Assembly: GCF_011089895.1 (NCBI RefSeq) | Contig: NZ_JAANAT010000006.1 | Coordinates: 177,521 to 241,520 of the forward strand | From: Mucilaginibacter inviolabilis | GTDB lineage: Bacteria; Bacteroidota; Bacteroidia; Sphingobacteriales; Sphingobacteriaceae | Length of the DNA stretch: 64,000 nt | Direction: 5' to 3' | In this document: positions 17,008 through 26,100 of the stretch, one piece after another | Layout of the letters: every line of letters begins with the position of its first letter | Numbering within the stretch: the stretch's first letter is position 1 | Notes under the pieces: model-generated | The model's database searches: none | Told to the model about the DNA's origin: nothing | What the model saw: the letters and a program-made list of their open reading frames with translations, nothing else | Program-made: the position numbers and the translations under genes

Positions 17008-18313
17008 AAAAACTCAGATAACTATTTTCTGGTTTCGCCGCGACCTGCGCCTGAATGATAATGCAGGCTTATATTATGCCTTAAAAAGTGGCAATCCGGT
17101 ACTACCACTCTTTATTTTCGATAAGGATATATTAGACCATCTGGAAGATAAAGATGATGCCCGTGTAAATTTTATCCATCAAACCATTAAGCAGTTGGAT
17201 AAAGAATTGCATAAACTAGGTAGCAGCCTAAAAGTCATATATGATAAAGCTTCACCTGCCTGGGATAGTATCATTCAAGAGCATCATATTGCTTCTGTTT
17301 ATACTAATCATGATTATGAACCCTATGCTATAAAACGCGATAATGCCGTAAAAGAAAAACTGCACAAGCATGGCATCGAGCTAAAGACATTTAAAGACCA
17401 GGTCATTTTTGAAAAAGACGAAGTTGTTAAGGATGATGGTAAACCTTACACCGTTTACACACCGTACCAGCGCAAGTGGTATAACGCCCTGAAACCGTTT
17501 TACCTGAAGACCTATCCTATCAAAAAATACCTGAAAAACCTGATCGAAACCCAAGCTCTGCCTATCCCGTCACTAAAAGAAATGGGAGTTGAGGAAAGCA
17601 ATATTTCCTTCCCCAATCAGGAATATAAAGATGTGATTGCTGATTATAAAGCGAAAAGGGACTTTCCGGCTATTAAAGGCACGTCACGCATTAGTTTGCA
17701 TTTACGCTTTGGTACGGTGAGCATCCGCGAATTGGCAAAAACAGCTTATGACAGCCCCGACAAAACCTGGCTGAATGAGCTGATATGGCGTGAATTTTAT
17801 ATGATGATCCTTTACCATTTCCCGCATACGATGGATCATGCCTTTAGGCCGGAATATGACCGTATTAAATGGGTAAACAATGAAACGCAATTTACTGCCT
17901 GGTGCGATGGCCAAACCGGTTATCCTATTGTGGATGCCGGCATGCGTGAGTTAAATGCTACTGGTTTTATGCATAATCGGGTACGCATGATAGTGGCCAG
18001 CTTTTTAAGTAAACACCTCTTGATAGACTGGCGATGGGGTGAGCATTATTTCGCCCGGAAACTGCTTGATTATGAAATGGCCAGCAATGTAGGCGGTTGG
18101 CAATGGGCGGCCGGTTCGGGTACGGATGCGGCTCCTTATTTTCGGATATTCAGCCCTGACGCGCAAACTAAAAAGTTTGATCCTCAATTACAATACATTA
18201 AAAAATGGGTTCCGGAATATGCCGATTTTAGCAAATATCCGAAACCCATTATTGATCACGCCTTTGCACGTGAGCGTTGTTTAAAAGCTTTTAAAGAGGC
18301 TTTGGTCAAATAA
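17000..18313 (+). CDS. phr: Class I cryptochrome/photolyase family protein, likely CPD photolyase
   Basis: A 437-residue flavoprotein. The antenna domain starts ITIFWFRRDLRLNDN. The FAD-binding region includes WLNELIWREFYMMIL, the signature GYPIVDAGMRELNATGFMHN (about residues 308-327) and the conserved run from WRWGEHYF to WQWAAGSGTDAAPYFRIF, which holds Trp residues of the electron-transfer chain and the adenine-binding Asn. This pattern fits class I cyclobutane pyrimidine dimer photolyases that repair UV damage with blue light. It is the last gene of a coupled three-gene operon. Its stop codon directly abuts the stop codon of the convergent lipoprotein gene. Confidence 0.93.
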   Translation: MDKKTQITIFWFRRDLRLNDNAGLYYALKSGNPVLPLFIFDKDILDHLEDKDDARVNFIHQTIKQLDKELHKLGSSLKVIYDKASPAWDSIIQEHHIASVYTNHDYEPYAIKRDNAVKEKLHKHGIELKTFKDQVIFEKDEVVKDDGKPYTVYTPYQRKWYNALKPFYLKTYPIKKYLKNLIETQALPIPSLKEMGVEESNISFPNQEYKDVIADYKAKRDFPAIKGTSRISLHLRFGTVSIRELAKTAYDSPDKTWLNELIWREFYMMILYHFPHTMDHAFRPEYDRIKWVNNETQFTAWCDGQTGYPIVDAGMRELNATGFMHNRVRMIVASFLSKHLLIDWRWGEHYFARKLLDYEMASNVGGWQWAAGSGTDAAPYFRIFSPDAQTKKFDPQLQYIKKWVPEYADFSKYPKPIIDHAFARERCLKAFKEALVK

Positions 18314-19309
18314 TTATGGGTTGGTAACTGTTGCTAAGGTAAATCCGGTAAAGTATAAAACTGTATTACCACCTATCGAAACAACACCGGTATTAGGATC
18401 TGGCCCTGAACCGGCCCTTCCATAAGCTAACCTTGATGGTATAAACATAGATACTACGGCACCTGCAGTTTGTCCTCTTAATGATTCTAATACTCCTGGT
18501 ACATACGCCCCTGCTGTAAATGATACAGCTGCTGCACCAGCAGCCGGACCTGGATCAAAAACGAAATCATTCAAAAACTTACCAGAGTAAGCGCTAACAG
18601 TAAAAGAAGAAACATCCGTAAGAACATCACCCTTACCACTGCCCGGTGTGGTTACTTTATAATATATTCCCCTTCCTCTATTACCGGGTCCAATGTAAGT
18701 AAAACCAGTCAAATTATTTTTCTTAATATACCCATTGATTAAATCATCATCATATTTATCAACACTGGTTACCACATTTATATAATAATCAAGACATTGA
18801 TTGCCCAATATACGTGTACCGGTATTACTCGAACTACCCGTACCAATACCGTTAACACCATAAGATACCCGGGAAGGGATAAGCAACCTGGCCCTGGTTC
18901 CTCTATATTTAATAATATCATGTATGGCACTCTGCAATCCCTTAGTGCATCCGAGTACAGGGCCGCCAAATGAAATATGTCCTACTAAACCATTAAAATG
19001 GGCTAGATTGATCGTATCGGTATTAAAATACTTGCCATCAAATGATTTTACGGTTAATACAAACGCTACGCTATCCGGATAATCTAAAGGCCTGCCTGTG
19101 GTTGAACCTTGCGAAAGGATCTGGTAATAAATACCACTGGTATCGCCATGGGAGGTATCTCTTTTCATACCGGTAAGCCCGTTGGCATTGATATAGTTTT
19201 GGATCTGGGTTTGGTCGTATTGCGTGATATTAGGATCGTTTCCTGTTTTGCGGCAGGATATTAAACCTATGCAAGTAATAAATAGGAGCGTAAAAAGTGT
19301 TTGTTTCAT
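18314..19309 (-). CDS. Lipoprotein with two tandem FKBP-like domains
   Basis: A 331-residue lipoprotein (signal MKQTLFTLLFITCIGLISC, Cys19). Two FKBP-type peptidyl-prolyl isomerase-like units are visible: about residues 50-185 (GIYYQILSQGS to LLIPSRVSYGVNG to DYYINVVTSV) and 190-331 (GIYYKVTTPGSGKGD to SMFIPSRLAYGRAG). The F/LIPSRxxYG motif is the FKBP strand-loop signature. Several active-site positions are replaced, so these may be binding or chaperone domains rather than efficient isomerases. Each unit has a QNYIN or NGYIKKNNLTG helical lead-in, showing an internal duplication. A related single-domain lipoprotein lies upstream in the same orientation (110-base gap). Confidence 0.82.
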   Translation of the reverse strand: MKQTLFTLLFITCIGLISCRKTGNDPNITQYDQTQIQNYINANGLTGMKRDTSHGDTSGIYYQILSQGSTTGRPLDYPDSVAFVLTVKSFDGKYFNTDTINLAHFNGLVGHISFGGPVLGCTKGLQSAIHDIIKYRGTRARLLIPSRVSYGVNGIGTGSSSNTGTRILGNQCLDYYINVVTSVDKYDDDLINGYIKKNNLTGFTYIGPGNRGRGIYYKVTTPGSGKGDVLTDVSSFTVSAYSGKFLNDFVFDPGPAAGAAAVSFTAGAYVPGVLESLRGQTAGAVVSMFIPSRLAYGRAGSGPDPNTGVVSIGGNTVLYFTGFTLATVTNP

Positions 19310-19419
19310 TTAAATTTGTTTGTTTTTTAACTGCTAAATGAAGTATATAGTTTCATTTAAGTTATATATTATTTAAGCCCTATAGCAGTTTTACCTGCTA
19401 TGCACCTTAATTTTTACTC

Positions 19420-19929
19420 CTAATTGATTACGTTATACAATTGTATATCAAAATCAAGTACTGAATTTGCCGGCAAATGTAGCGAATCCTGTGCATACGG
19501 TCCATAAGCATACCTTGATGGTATAAATAACCTGATTTTACCATTCTTTTTCATCAGCGGTATACCTAATTGCCAGCCTCTCATTACATCACTCAAACGG
19601 TATGAGGGATGAAAGTTGTCTGTATGGGCAATGACAACCTGCGATGTCAGTATCCGCCCTACGTATCCAACAGTAACCTGCGTTGAACTGGTAAACAAAT
19701 CATTGCCAGCTCCTTCCTCGCCCGGTTTTATAATATAATAAACCCCCGAAGTATCAGTAGATTTACTATCAGTGCGCTGGGCGGTAAGGTTATTTGCTTT
19801 TAAATAATCCTGTATCAATTTATCATCAATAGCTTTCTGCGCATTGTAGTGAATCAAAGGATCGGTTGTTTTTTTACAAGCACCAAAACCAATAATAATC
19901 ACAAATAAAGCTAACAGCGTCCTGTTCAT
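19420..19929 (-). CDS. FKBP-type peptidyl-prolyl isomerase-like lipoprotein
   Basis: A 169-residue lipoprotein with signal MNRTLLALFVIIIGFGAC and Cys18. One FKBP-like domain spans about residues 60-168, with GVYYIIKPG at its start, VTVGYVGRI as the central strand, GWQLGIPLMKKNGKIRLFIPSRYAYG as the family signature region, and VLDFDIQLYNV at the end. It is likely anchored to the periplasmic side of the inner or outer membrane and helps fold exported proteins. The lead-in IQDYLKANNLTAQRTD is shared with both units of the neighbouring 331-residue protein, so the pair arose by duplication. Confidence 0.85.
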   Translation of the reverse strand: MNRTLLALFVIIIGFGACKKTTDPLIHYNAQKAIDDKLIQDYLKANNLTAQRTDSKSTDTSGVYYIIKPGEEGAGNDLFTSSTQVTVGYVGRILTSQVVIAHTDNFHPSYRLSDVMRGWQLGIPLMKKNGKIRLFIPSRYAYGPYAQDSLHLPANSVLDFDIQLYNVIN

Positions 19930-20081
19930 TTTTCAAAAGGCAAATTTATTCTTTTATAATAGAAAAACGGCAGCTTAACATTTTTTAACAATTAATAACC
20001 CCATAAGCCCGCCATCGCCCTATACTTAGGGCTTAATTTTTTGAATAAAACGTTCAATTTAAGGTAAAAGTGTAGAAGTAA

Positions 20082-20534
20082 TCATGGTTTATAGTTCAAC
20101 GTAAGCTTATTGATCTTCTTAAGCATTTCGGTGAGGTATTGCTTATCTGTTTCGCTGATATGTGAATCGAGATAATTATTAAATTGTTTTACTATGGAAC
20201 GGGCCTGGTGTCGTTTTTCTTTTCCCAATTCGGTCAAATATATTTTAACCGAACGTTTGTCGCCCTGATTAGATTCGCGATAGATCAGCCCCGTTTTTTC
20301 CAACTGACTGAGCATCCTGGACAAACTGGTTGATTTTAGACCCAGCAATGCAGCAGCCTGCGAAACGGTAGTACCTTCTTTTTCGTCAATATTAATCAAC
20401 AAATAGCCAATGGATTGGGTAATGCCAAATTCCGTAACCAATTGGTTATACCGGTTGGCCACTGTTTGCCATACTATCTTTAAAAAATAGTCAATCGTTT
20501 CCTGATGTTTAATGCTGTTTTGCATGCATACCAA
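20082..20534 (-). CDS. MarR family transcriptional regulator
   Basis: A 150-residue winged-helix regulator. The recognition region reads VSQAAALLGLKSTSLSRMLSQLEKTGLIYRE, followed by the wing DKRSVKIYLTELGKE, both classic for MarR. Met at codon 4 (start 20525) is an equally good start. The gene is upstream of the gamma-glutamyltransferase gene on the other side of an inverted repeat, and whether it regulates any neighbour is not clear. Effector unknown. Confidence 0.88.
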   Translation of the reverse strand: MVCMQNSIKHQETIDYFLKIVWQTVANRYNQLVTEFGITQSIGYLLINIDEKEGTTVSQAAALLGLKSTSLSRMLSQLEKTGLIYRESNQGDKRSVKIYLTELGKEKRHQARSIVKQFNNYLDSHISETDKQYLTEMLKKINKLTLNYKP

Positions 20535-20573
20535 ACGTAAGAAATGCTTGTTGATTACACAAGGGAAATTTTA

Positions 20574-20655
20574 GTTCATTGGTTCACTTGCTCATTAGTT
20601 TATTGGTTACATGACAAATACTACAACAAGACTAATGAACAAGTGAGCCAATGAG
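20574..20655. repeat. Imperfect inverted repeat between marR-type and ggt genes
   Basis: GTTCATTGGTTCACTTGCTC (from 20574) and its near-complement ending GTGAGCCAATGAGC (to 20655) form a 26-bp stem with three or four mismatches around a 31-base AT-rich loop. The low-complexity TTCATTGG/CTCATTAGT wording is typical of one of several intergenic repeat families in this window. Confidence 0.7.
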
Positions 20656-20660
20656 CTATT

Positions 20661-22373
20661 CTAATAACCCAATTTCGTATCATCCCCACGCGGATCTGCC
20701 CCACCCTGGTAACCTTGCGGGGTTTTCAAAATAGCGTCAACACGGCCAATACCACGTCTGCTGTTTATTTTATATCCTTTGTTTTGCAATTTTATTATAG
20801 TTACACTATCTAGCGCTCCTTTTTCCGCGGCTATTTCGTCGGGTAGCCACTGATGATGAAAACGTTTGGACGTTACCGCCTGCTGCATATCCTGATTAAA
20901 TTCAATCACATTAATAATAGTTTGAAAAACCGAGGTTATAATGGTTGATCCACCTGGCGTACCTACTACCATCAATAACTGACCGTTTTTTTCAACAATG
21001 GTAGGTGTCATCGACGATAACATGCGTTTACCCGGCTGTATACTATTAACCTTACCGCCAACCAATCCGTACATATTAGGCACACCGGGTTTTGAGCTAA
21101 AATCGTCCATTTCATTGTTCAGCAAAAAACCTGCACCCTTTACAAATATCTTTGAACCATAACTATCATTTAAAGTTGTTGTGATGGATACTGCATTACC
21201 CTCCCTATCAACAATAGAATAATGGGTGGTTTGGTCACTCTCGTAACCTACAAAGGTGCCGGGCTGTATACTGCTACTTGATGTAGCTGCATCCCAACTA
21301 AAGTTGCTCATGCGCGATGAAATGTAAGCAGGACTCAATAAGCTATCAACCGGTATCTTGTAAAAATCAGGGTCGCCCAGGTATTTGGAACGATCGGCAT
21401 ACACACGGCGTTCAGCCTCTACAATCAGCCGCACCGTTGAATCCTGATTATAGCCCCATCTTTTCAGAGGGTATTTTTCAACCGACTGTAGCAGTTGTAA
21501 CAATGCAATTCCACCGCTTGATGGAGGTGGCATGGTAATAATTTTATATCCTTTATAGTTTCCGGTCACGGCCTTACGCCAAACCGAATGGTAGTTTTGC
21601 AGGTCTGCTTTGGATATCAACCCATCACCTGCCTTCATTTCAGCAACTATCTGATCGGCAACTATGCCACCATAAAATCCTTCGCGCCCTTTATCACGAA
21701 TTTGCTCCAGGGTTTTAGCCAAATCTTCCTGTACCAGGATATCACCTTCATGCCATTCCGTATCTTTTATTAAATAAGTTTTGCCAGGGTTTAATTTTTC
21801 GATCTGCGCTTTTAAATGATTTAAGTCAACAGCAAAACGTTGTGTTATCTTAAATCCATTACGCGCCAGGTTAATAGCTGGCTGCAGCAGATCGGCCCAT
21901 TTGAGTTTACCATATTTCTGATGGGCCTGTACCATGCCATCAACAGATCCGGGTACTCCGGATGCCTTATGGGTGTACAAACTCATATCGGGGATCACAT
22001 TACCGGCAGTATCCAGATACATATTAGCACTGGCACCAGCCGGCCCCTTTTCCCTAAAATCAAGCGTATTGGTGTCACCGTTTTTTGAACGGTATACCAT
22101 AAAACCACCTCCACCTATATTACCGGCATCGGGATATGTAACTGCCAGCGCAAAATGAACGGCTACTGCAGCGTCAACAGCGTTACCGCCCTTTCTTAAT
22201 ATATCAAGCCCAACCTGGGCCGCATCAGGGTATGCACACACTACCATACCATTATAATATGGGGTATTTATATTTGTCACCGGATGCTTTTGTGCATATC
22301 CTAATGGAACAAAAAGCAGCAGTGCCAAAACCATACTCAGACGGCTGTTTTTCATCAGGTTTAAATTATTCAT
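20661..22373 (-). CDS. ggt: Gamma-glutamyltransferase
   Basis: A 570-residue periplasmic/secreted enzyme that transfers or hydrolyses the gamma-glutamyl group of glutathione. A signal peptide ends near LLFVPLGYAQ. The large subunit holds GGNAVDAAVA and GNIGGGGFMVY. The autoprocessing site and N-terminal nucleophile is Thr382 in DQTTHYSIVD, and PPPSSGGIALLQ and the downstream substrate-binding region are intact. The length matches the family (about 570-580). ATG at 22355 (MKNSRLSM) is an alternative start. It is probably a single gene behind the inverted repeat at 20574-20655. Confidence 0.94.
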   Translation of the reverse strand: MNNLNLMKNSRLSMVLALLLFVPLGYAQKHPVTNINTPYYNGMVVCAYPDAAQVGLDILRKGGNAVDAAVAVHFALAVTYPDAGNIGGGGFMVYRSKNGDTNTLDFREKGPAGASANMYLDTAGNVIPDMSLYTHKASGVPGSVDGMVQAHQKYGKLKWADLLQPAINLARNGFKITQRFAVDLNHLKAQIEKLNPGKTYLIKDTEWHEGDILVQEDLAKTLEQIRDKGREGFYGGIVADQIVAEMKAGDGLISKADLQNYHSVWRKAVTGNYKGYKIITMPPPSSGGIALLQLLQSVEKYPLKRWGYNQDSTVRLIVEAERRVYADRSKYLGDPDFYKIPVDSLLSPAYISSRMSNFSWDAATSSSSIQPGTFVGYESDQTTHYSIVDREGNAVSITTTLNDSYGSKIFVKGAGFLLNNEMDDFSSKPGVPNMYGLVGGKVNSIQPGKRMLSSMTPTIVEKNGQLLMVVGTPGGSTIITSVFQTIINVIEFNQDMQQAVTSKRFHHQWLPDEIAAEKGALDSVTIIKLQNKGYKINSRRGIGRVDAILKTPQGYQGGADPRGDDTKLGY

Positions 22374-22617
22374 TATATCATTGGTCAGATTATTTTACTA
22401 AAATAATCTATTTGCCGATATAATCCCGCTCTTAAAAACTCAATATTTAGCACTGATTTTCAACCTGATAAAATTTTACGATTGCAGTTTTTTAATTTAA
22501 ATGCCATAAAATTTCAAATCTGCCGTTTATTTGCAGGATATGTGCGAGCTGAAAAACTTAACCAGGCGTGAGGATTTCGATGCACAATAACAACAGTCAT
22601 TAACTTAAAATCACTAC

Positions 22618-23112
22618 ATGAAAAAATTAGCTTACATTTTATTTTTCTCGGTTTCGTTCTTATTAATAGGTAAACGTTCGCAGGCTCAGGATTACAAAAC
22701 AGCAGTTGGATTAAAATTTGGCGCTTACGAAGTGGGCCCTTCTATAAAATATTTTATGGATAATAGCGCCGCGCTTGAAGGCATTATTGGCATACGTGAT
22801 CATGGTGTGGTAGTAACCGGGTTATATGAAATACATCAGCAGGCCTTTGGTGTTGATAAGCTGAATTTTTATTATGGCTTTGGCGGTCACCTGGGGTCGG
22901 TAGGTAGCGGTTATTACAAACGAATAGGCGGTGGTGATGAATACTACAATGGTAAGCACATCCTGATAGGAGCAGATGCAACGCTTGGCCTGGAATATAA
23001 AATACCGACCGCTCCTATAGCTATCAGTCTCGACCTTAACCCACGTCTTGAACTGGCACGTGGGCCATTTTTTGATATTGCACCAGGCTTGGGATTAAAG
23101 TATACTTTTTAA
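22618..23112 (+). CDS. Outer-membrane beta-barrel-like secreted protein
   Basis: A 164-residue protein with signal MKKLAYILFFSVSFLLIG and likely cleavage near RSQAQD. The mature part alternates aromatic/hydrophobic and polar residues (AVGLKFGAYEVGPSIKYF, FYYGFGGHLGSV, ATLGLEYKIP, ISLDLNPRLELA) and ends in Phe (GLGLKYTF), as expected of a small eight-strand outer-membrane barrel. It is convergent with the subtilase gene and shares the hairpin at 23131-23170. Function unknown. Confidence 0.78.
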   Translation: MKKLAYILFFSVSFLLIGKRSQAQDYKTAVGLKFGAYEVGPSIKYFMDNSAALEGIIGIRDHGVVVTGLYEIHQQAFGVDKLNFYYGFGGHLGSVGSGYYKRIGGGDEYYNGKHILIGADATLGLEYKIPTAPIAISLDLNPRLELARGPFFDIAPGLGLKYTF

Positions 23113-23130
23113 TAAATCAAGAAGTCTTCT

Positions 23131-23170
23131 AAAACAAAACGCCTTCCTAAACAAGAAGGCGTTTTGTTTT
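23131..23170. terminator. Bidirectional terminator
   Basis: AAAACAAAACGCCTTC pairs perfectly with GAAGGCGTTTTGTTTT around an 8-base loop. It lies between the convergent barrel-protein and subtilase genes and has A/T tails on both sides. Confidence 0.9.
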
Positions 23171-23193
23171 AATCCCCTTCTAAACTCAATGGT

Positions 23194-26100
23194 CTATCTG
23201 CCGATAATGACCTTGCGGGCATAAATCTTTTGTCCAAGCAATATTTTAATCAGATAAACCCCCGGAAGTTGTGTGGTAACATCTATCACTTTGCTGAAAT
23301 TTCCCTGAGGTATAGTTTGTGTATTAAGATAAACTATTTGCCCCGCCGGATTAATTAATGACAACTTAAGATCAGCTGTGGTCTTTGTTGCGAAAACCAC
23401 ATTAAGCTGACTACTCGCCGGAACCGGGAACACCGATAAACCAATCTCTGTTGAATTATCCGGATTTTCAACGGTACGTGCGTAGGTGTAGATATCAGAC
23501 ATTGCCACACATCCACCAGATAAGGTATCAGCTACCTGATAATCGCCGCTTTGTAATGGGGCATATATTTTATTCCTGGCCCCCACAATTGCCTTACCAT
23601 TCAAAAACCATTGATTACCTGTGGCAAAATTTGAGCTTAACGAGTTACCTGTTTGAGTAATAACAGGCTTAGAGAAACTAACAGGTAATCTTGCAGCCGA
23701 CGCGCAACCCATACTTTGTACTTTAATATCATAAAAATAATAGTAAAAATTTTTATAATAGGTAGTATCCACAGGGCCATCGGGTGTGGCGTTATTACCT
23801 GTGATACTAAATATACTACCTATACTGAATGGGTAGCCTTTTACACCCCCATTATTTCTATAAATGGTGGCTTTTGTATCAAATGTTGCGGATATGCTAT
23901 AGTTACCCGCTGCAGGCAACTCCAGGTTCAAATCGTACACCTTTCCCTGATCATTAGGATCATCAGGCTGATCTCCCGGCAATGGGGTTGTTCGTGTGGC
24001 CTGAGCATTAATAGCTTTGGTCGACACAATCTGGCCATTACTATTACTTACATTAAATGTTATTTTGCCCGAATTACCAATGTATAACCGGGCACTTTTA
24101 ATAATCATTGGCACTTTGGTATTTATGTTTATTGCCGGAGTAAACTGATTATAACTACCAGATGTGAAAACATTTTTGCTAACAGGGCCTACAGATCCCT
24201 TGAAATCATTTATACCTGCATAATAGGTGTTGTTTACAGGGGGTTGAGCAGTGATGGCGGCCGACCCATAAGCTATTGGAGTAGTATCATTAATGTTTTG
24301 ATACCAGAGTAAAGTACCATCACCCGAGCCGGATAACAAATATTGCTTACTATCAATACAATAATAAGCACTCAGGCCGCCAATTACAGCTGGTGTATTG
24401 ATCACTACCGTTGCTGTTAATGAATTATTGGATACAACCGGATCGCTGGCTAAATTGCTGGAAGCAGTTATAACGTAAGTGTCACCAGCTACCGCATTAA
24501 ACTTTTGGCTAAAGGTATAATTATCTTCGGCCAGAGGTTGCAATGTGCCGGTATAAGTTTCGTTGTAAGTAGTTTTAGTGTTATCAGGCGAAGTAATAGT
24601 AACCGTTACCGGTATGTTGCCGATGGAGGCACTACCAAAATTTTTAAGCCGGATAGTAATCGATGTACTTGCTGAACAAGTACCGCTTGACCCTGGGTCT
24701 ACAATAGCTACAACACCGGCATCAATACTGGTTTGTAAAAACTGTACCCGGTAATCCTGTGTTTCGCCCTTGGCATAGGTTCCACAAGCTTTTATAGTTG
24801 AAGTGTCGCCCGTTTCGGTTAATACCACACGCATTAAGCTATAATTACCCGGAATTACCGATCCCGGAACCTTAATATTGGTGGTAAACGTTCCGGTACC
24901 GTTAAGCACATTGGTGGTGGCAGCCAGTTCACCGTTATCAAAAACACCATTGCCATTCCAATCCACAAATACTTTAGCAGCTTTGTTAAAATTGCCGCCA
25001 CAAGTACCTAAGGTAATACTCAAAGGATAAGTTTTAGCCTGCTCCAGCTGAACGGTAAGATTAGTATAATCTGAATAGCTTTTACAGCCTGCAGCAGGTG
25101 TATTATTAATGTTTGATACCTTTACGTTATCAATGCGTGAATCGGCATTTGATAATGGTGCCGATGTGCAATAAGTGGTTCCGCCGGCGCCGGTGACGAT
25201 AAGCGAATAGGCCTGTGGACCTTGCTTTAAAGTACCTTTGTGTGATACCGTTATAGTATAGCTTTTACCCGGAGTAGTGTTAGAAATGTAAACCTGTTCA
25301 ATATTATCACGGATGTTATCGCCGGTTGTGGCAGCTGCTGCGGGAGCATCGGGGTTTAACACCCAGGGATTATAGGTAGTAGTGCCATCACTGATCCGGA
25401 TATCCAAATCGTTAACCAATTTTGGGGAACGGTTATTAATTGTGCCATCAGCATTGGGGGTACCTTCAGGGTCTGTCCATGATATAGTTGCCGACAGCAC
25501 ATCATTGCCCGAGGCTACAACAGTAAAAGTTTGTTTTTGTCCTTGTTGCAGTGAATTTTCACTAATGATGCTTTTTGTACCATTATCAGTTATGGCTTGT
25601 GCAGCCTTTTTGGTGTTAAGCAGGCCCCATCCATAAATATAATCGGGCCCAACATTACCTCCATCAAAGGCGGTTTGACATACGAGTCCTTTTAAAGTGG
25701 CTGCCCTCATAAAAGCTCCTCCATTCTTTTGGGCATAATACTCCTGCAATAAATACAGCGACCCCGTAATATTAGGCGCAGCCATGGAGGTTCCGGAAAG
25801 GGTGAGGTATGCTGCAGGATTGGCAACTCCAACAGATAATACGTTTACGCCGTTACCCACAATATCGGGTTTAATACGGCCATCATCTGTAGGGCCCCAA
25901 CTGCTAAAAAATGCAGTGGTGATATCTTGCCGGCTGCTTGGCCCAAATGGCAATGGATTTACGCCTCCAACAGTAAGTATATTTTTGGCGTTACCCGTGG
26001 TACTGATAATATCATAACCATTATTATCGCTGATGCCTGCCGGTCTTGGACCTTTATCAACCAAAGTTTGATCAGTTTTACTTTTGTAGCCATAATAGTC

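Noticed and set aside
20017..20032. GCCCTA-TACT-TAGGGC followed by TTAATTTTTT as a terminator
   Set aside because: The T tract fits only plus-strand transcription, and no plus-strand gene ends here. It may be chance or a leftover.
23716..24087. A 123-codon open frame antisense to the subtilase
   Set aside because: It lies within the well-supported 1247-residue protein and has no signal peptide, domain or promoter of its own.
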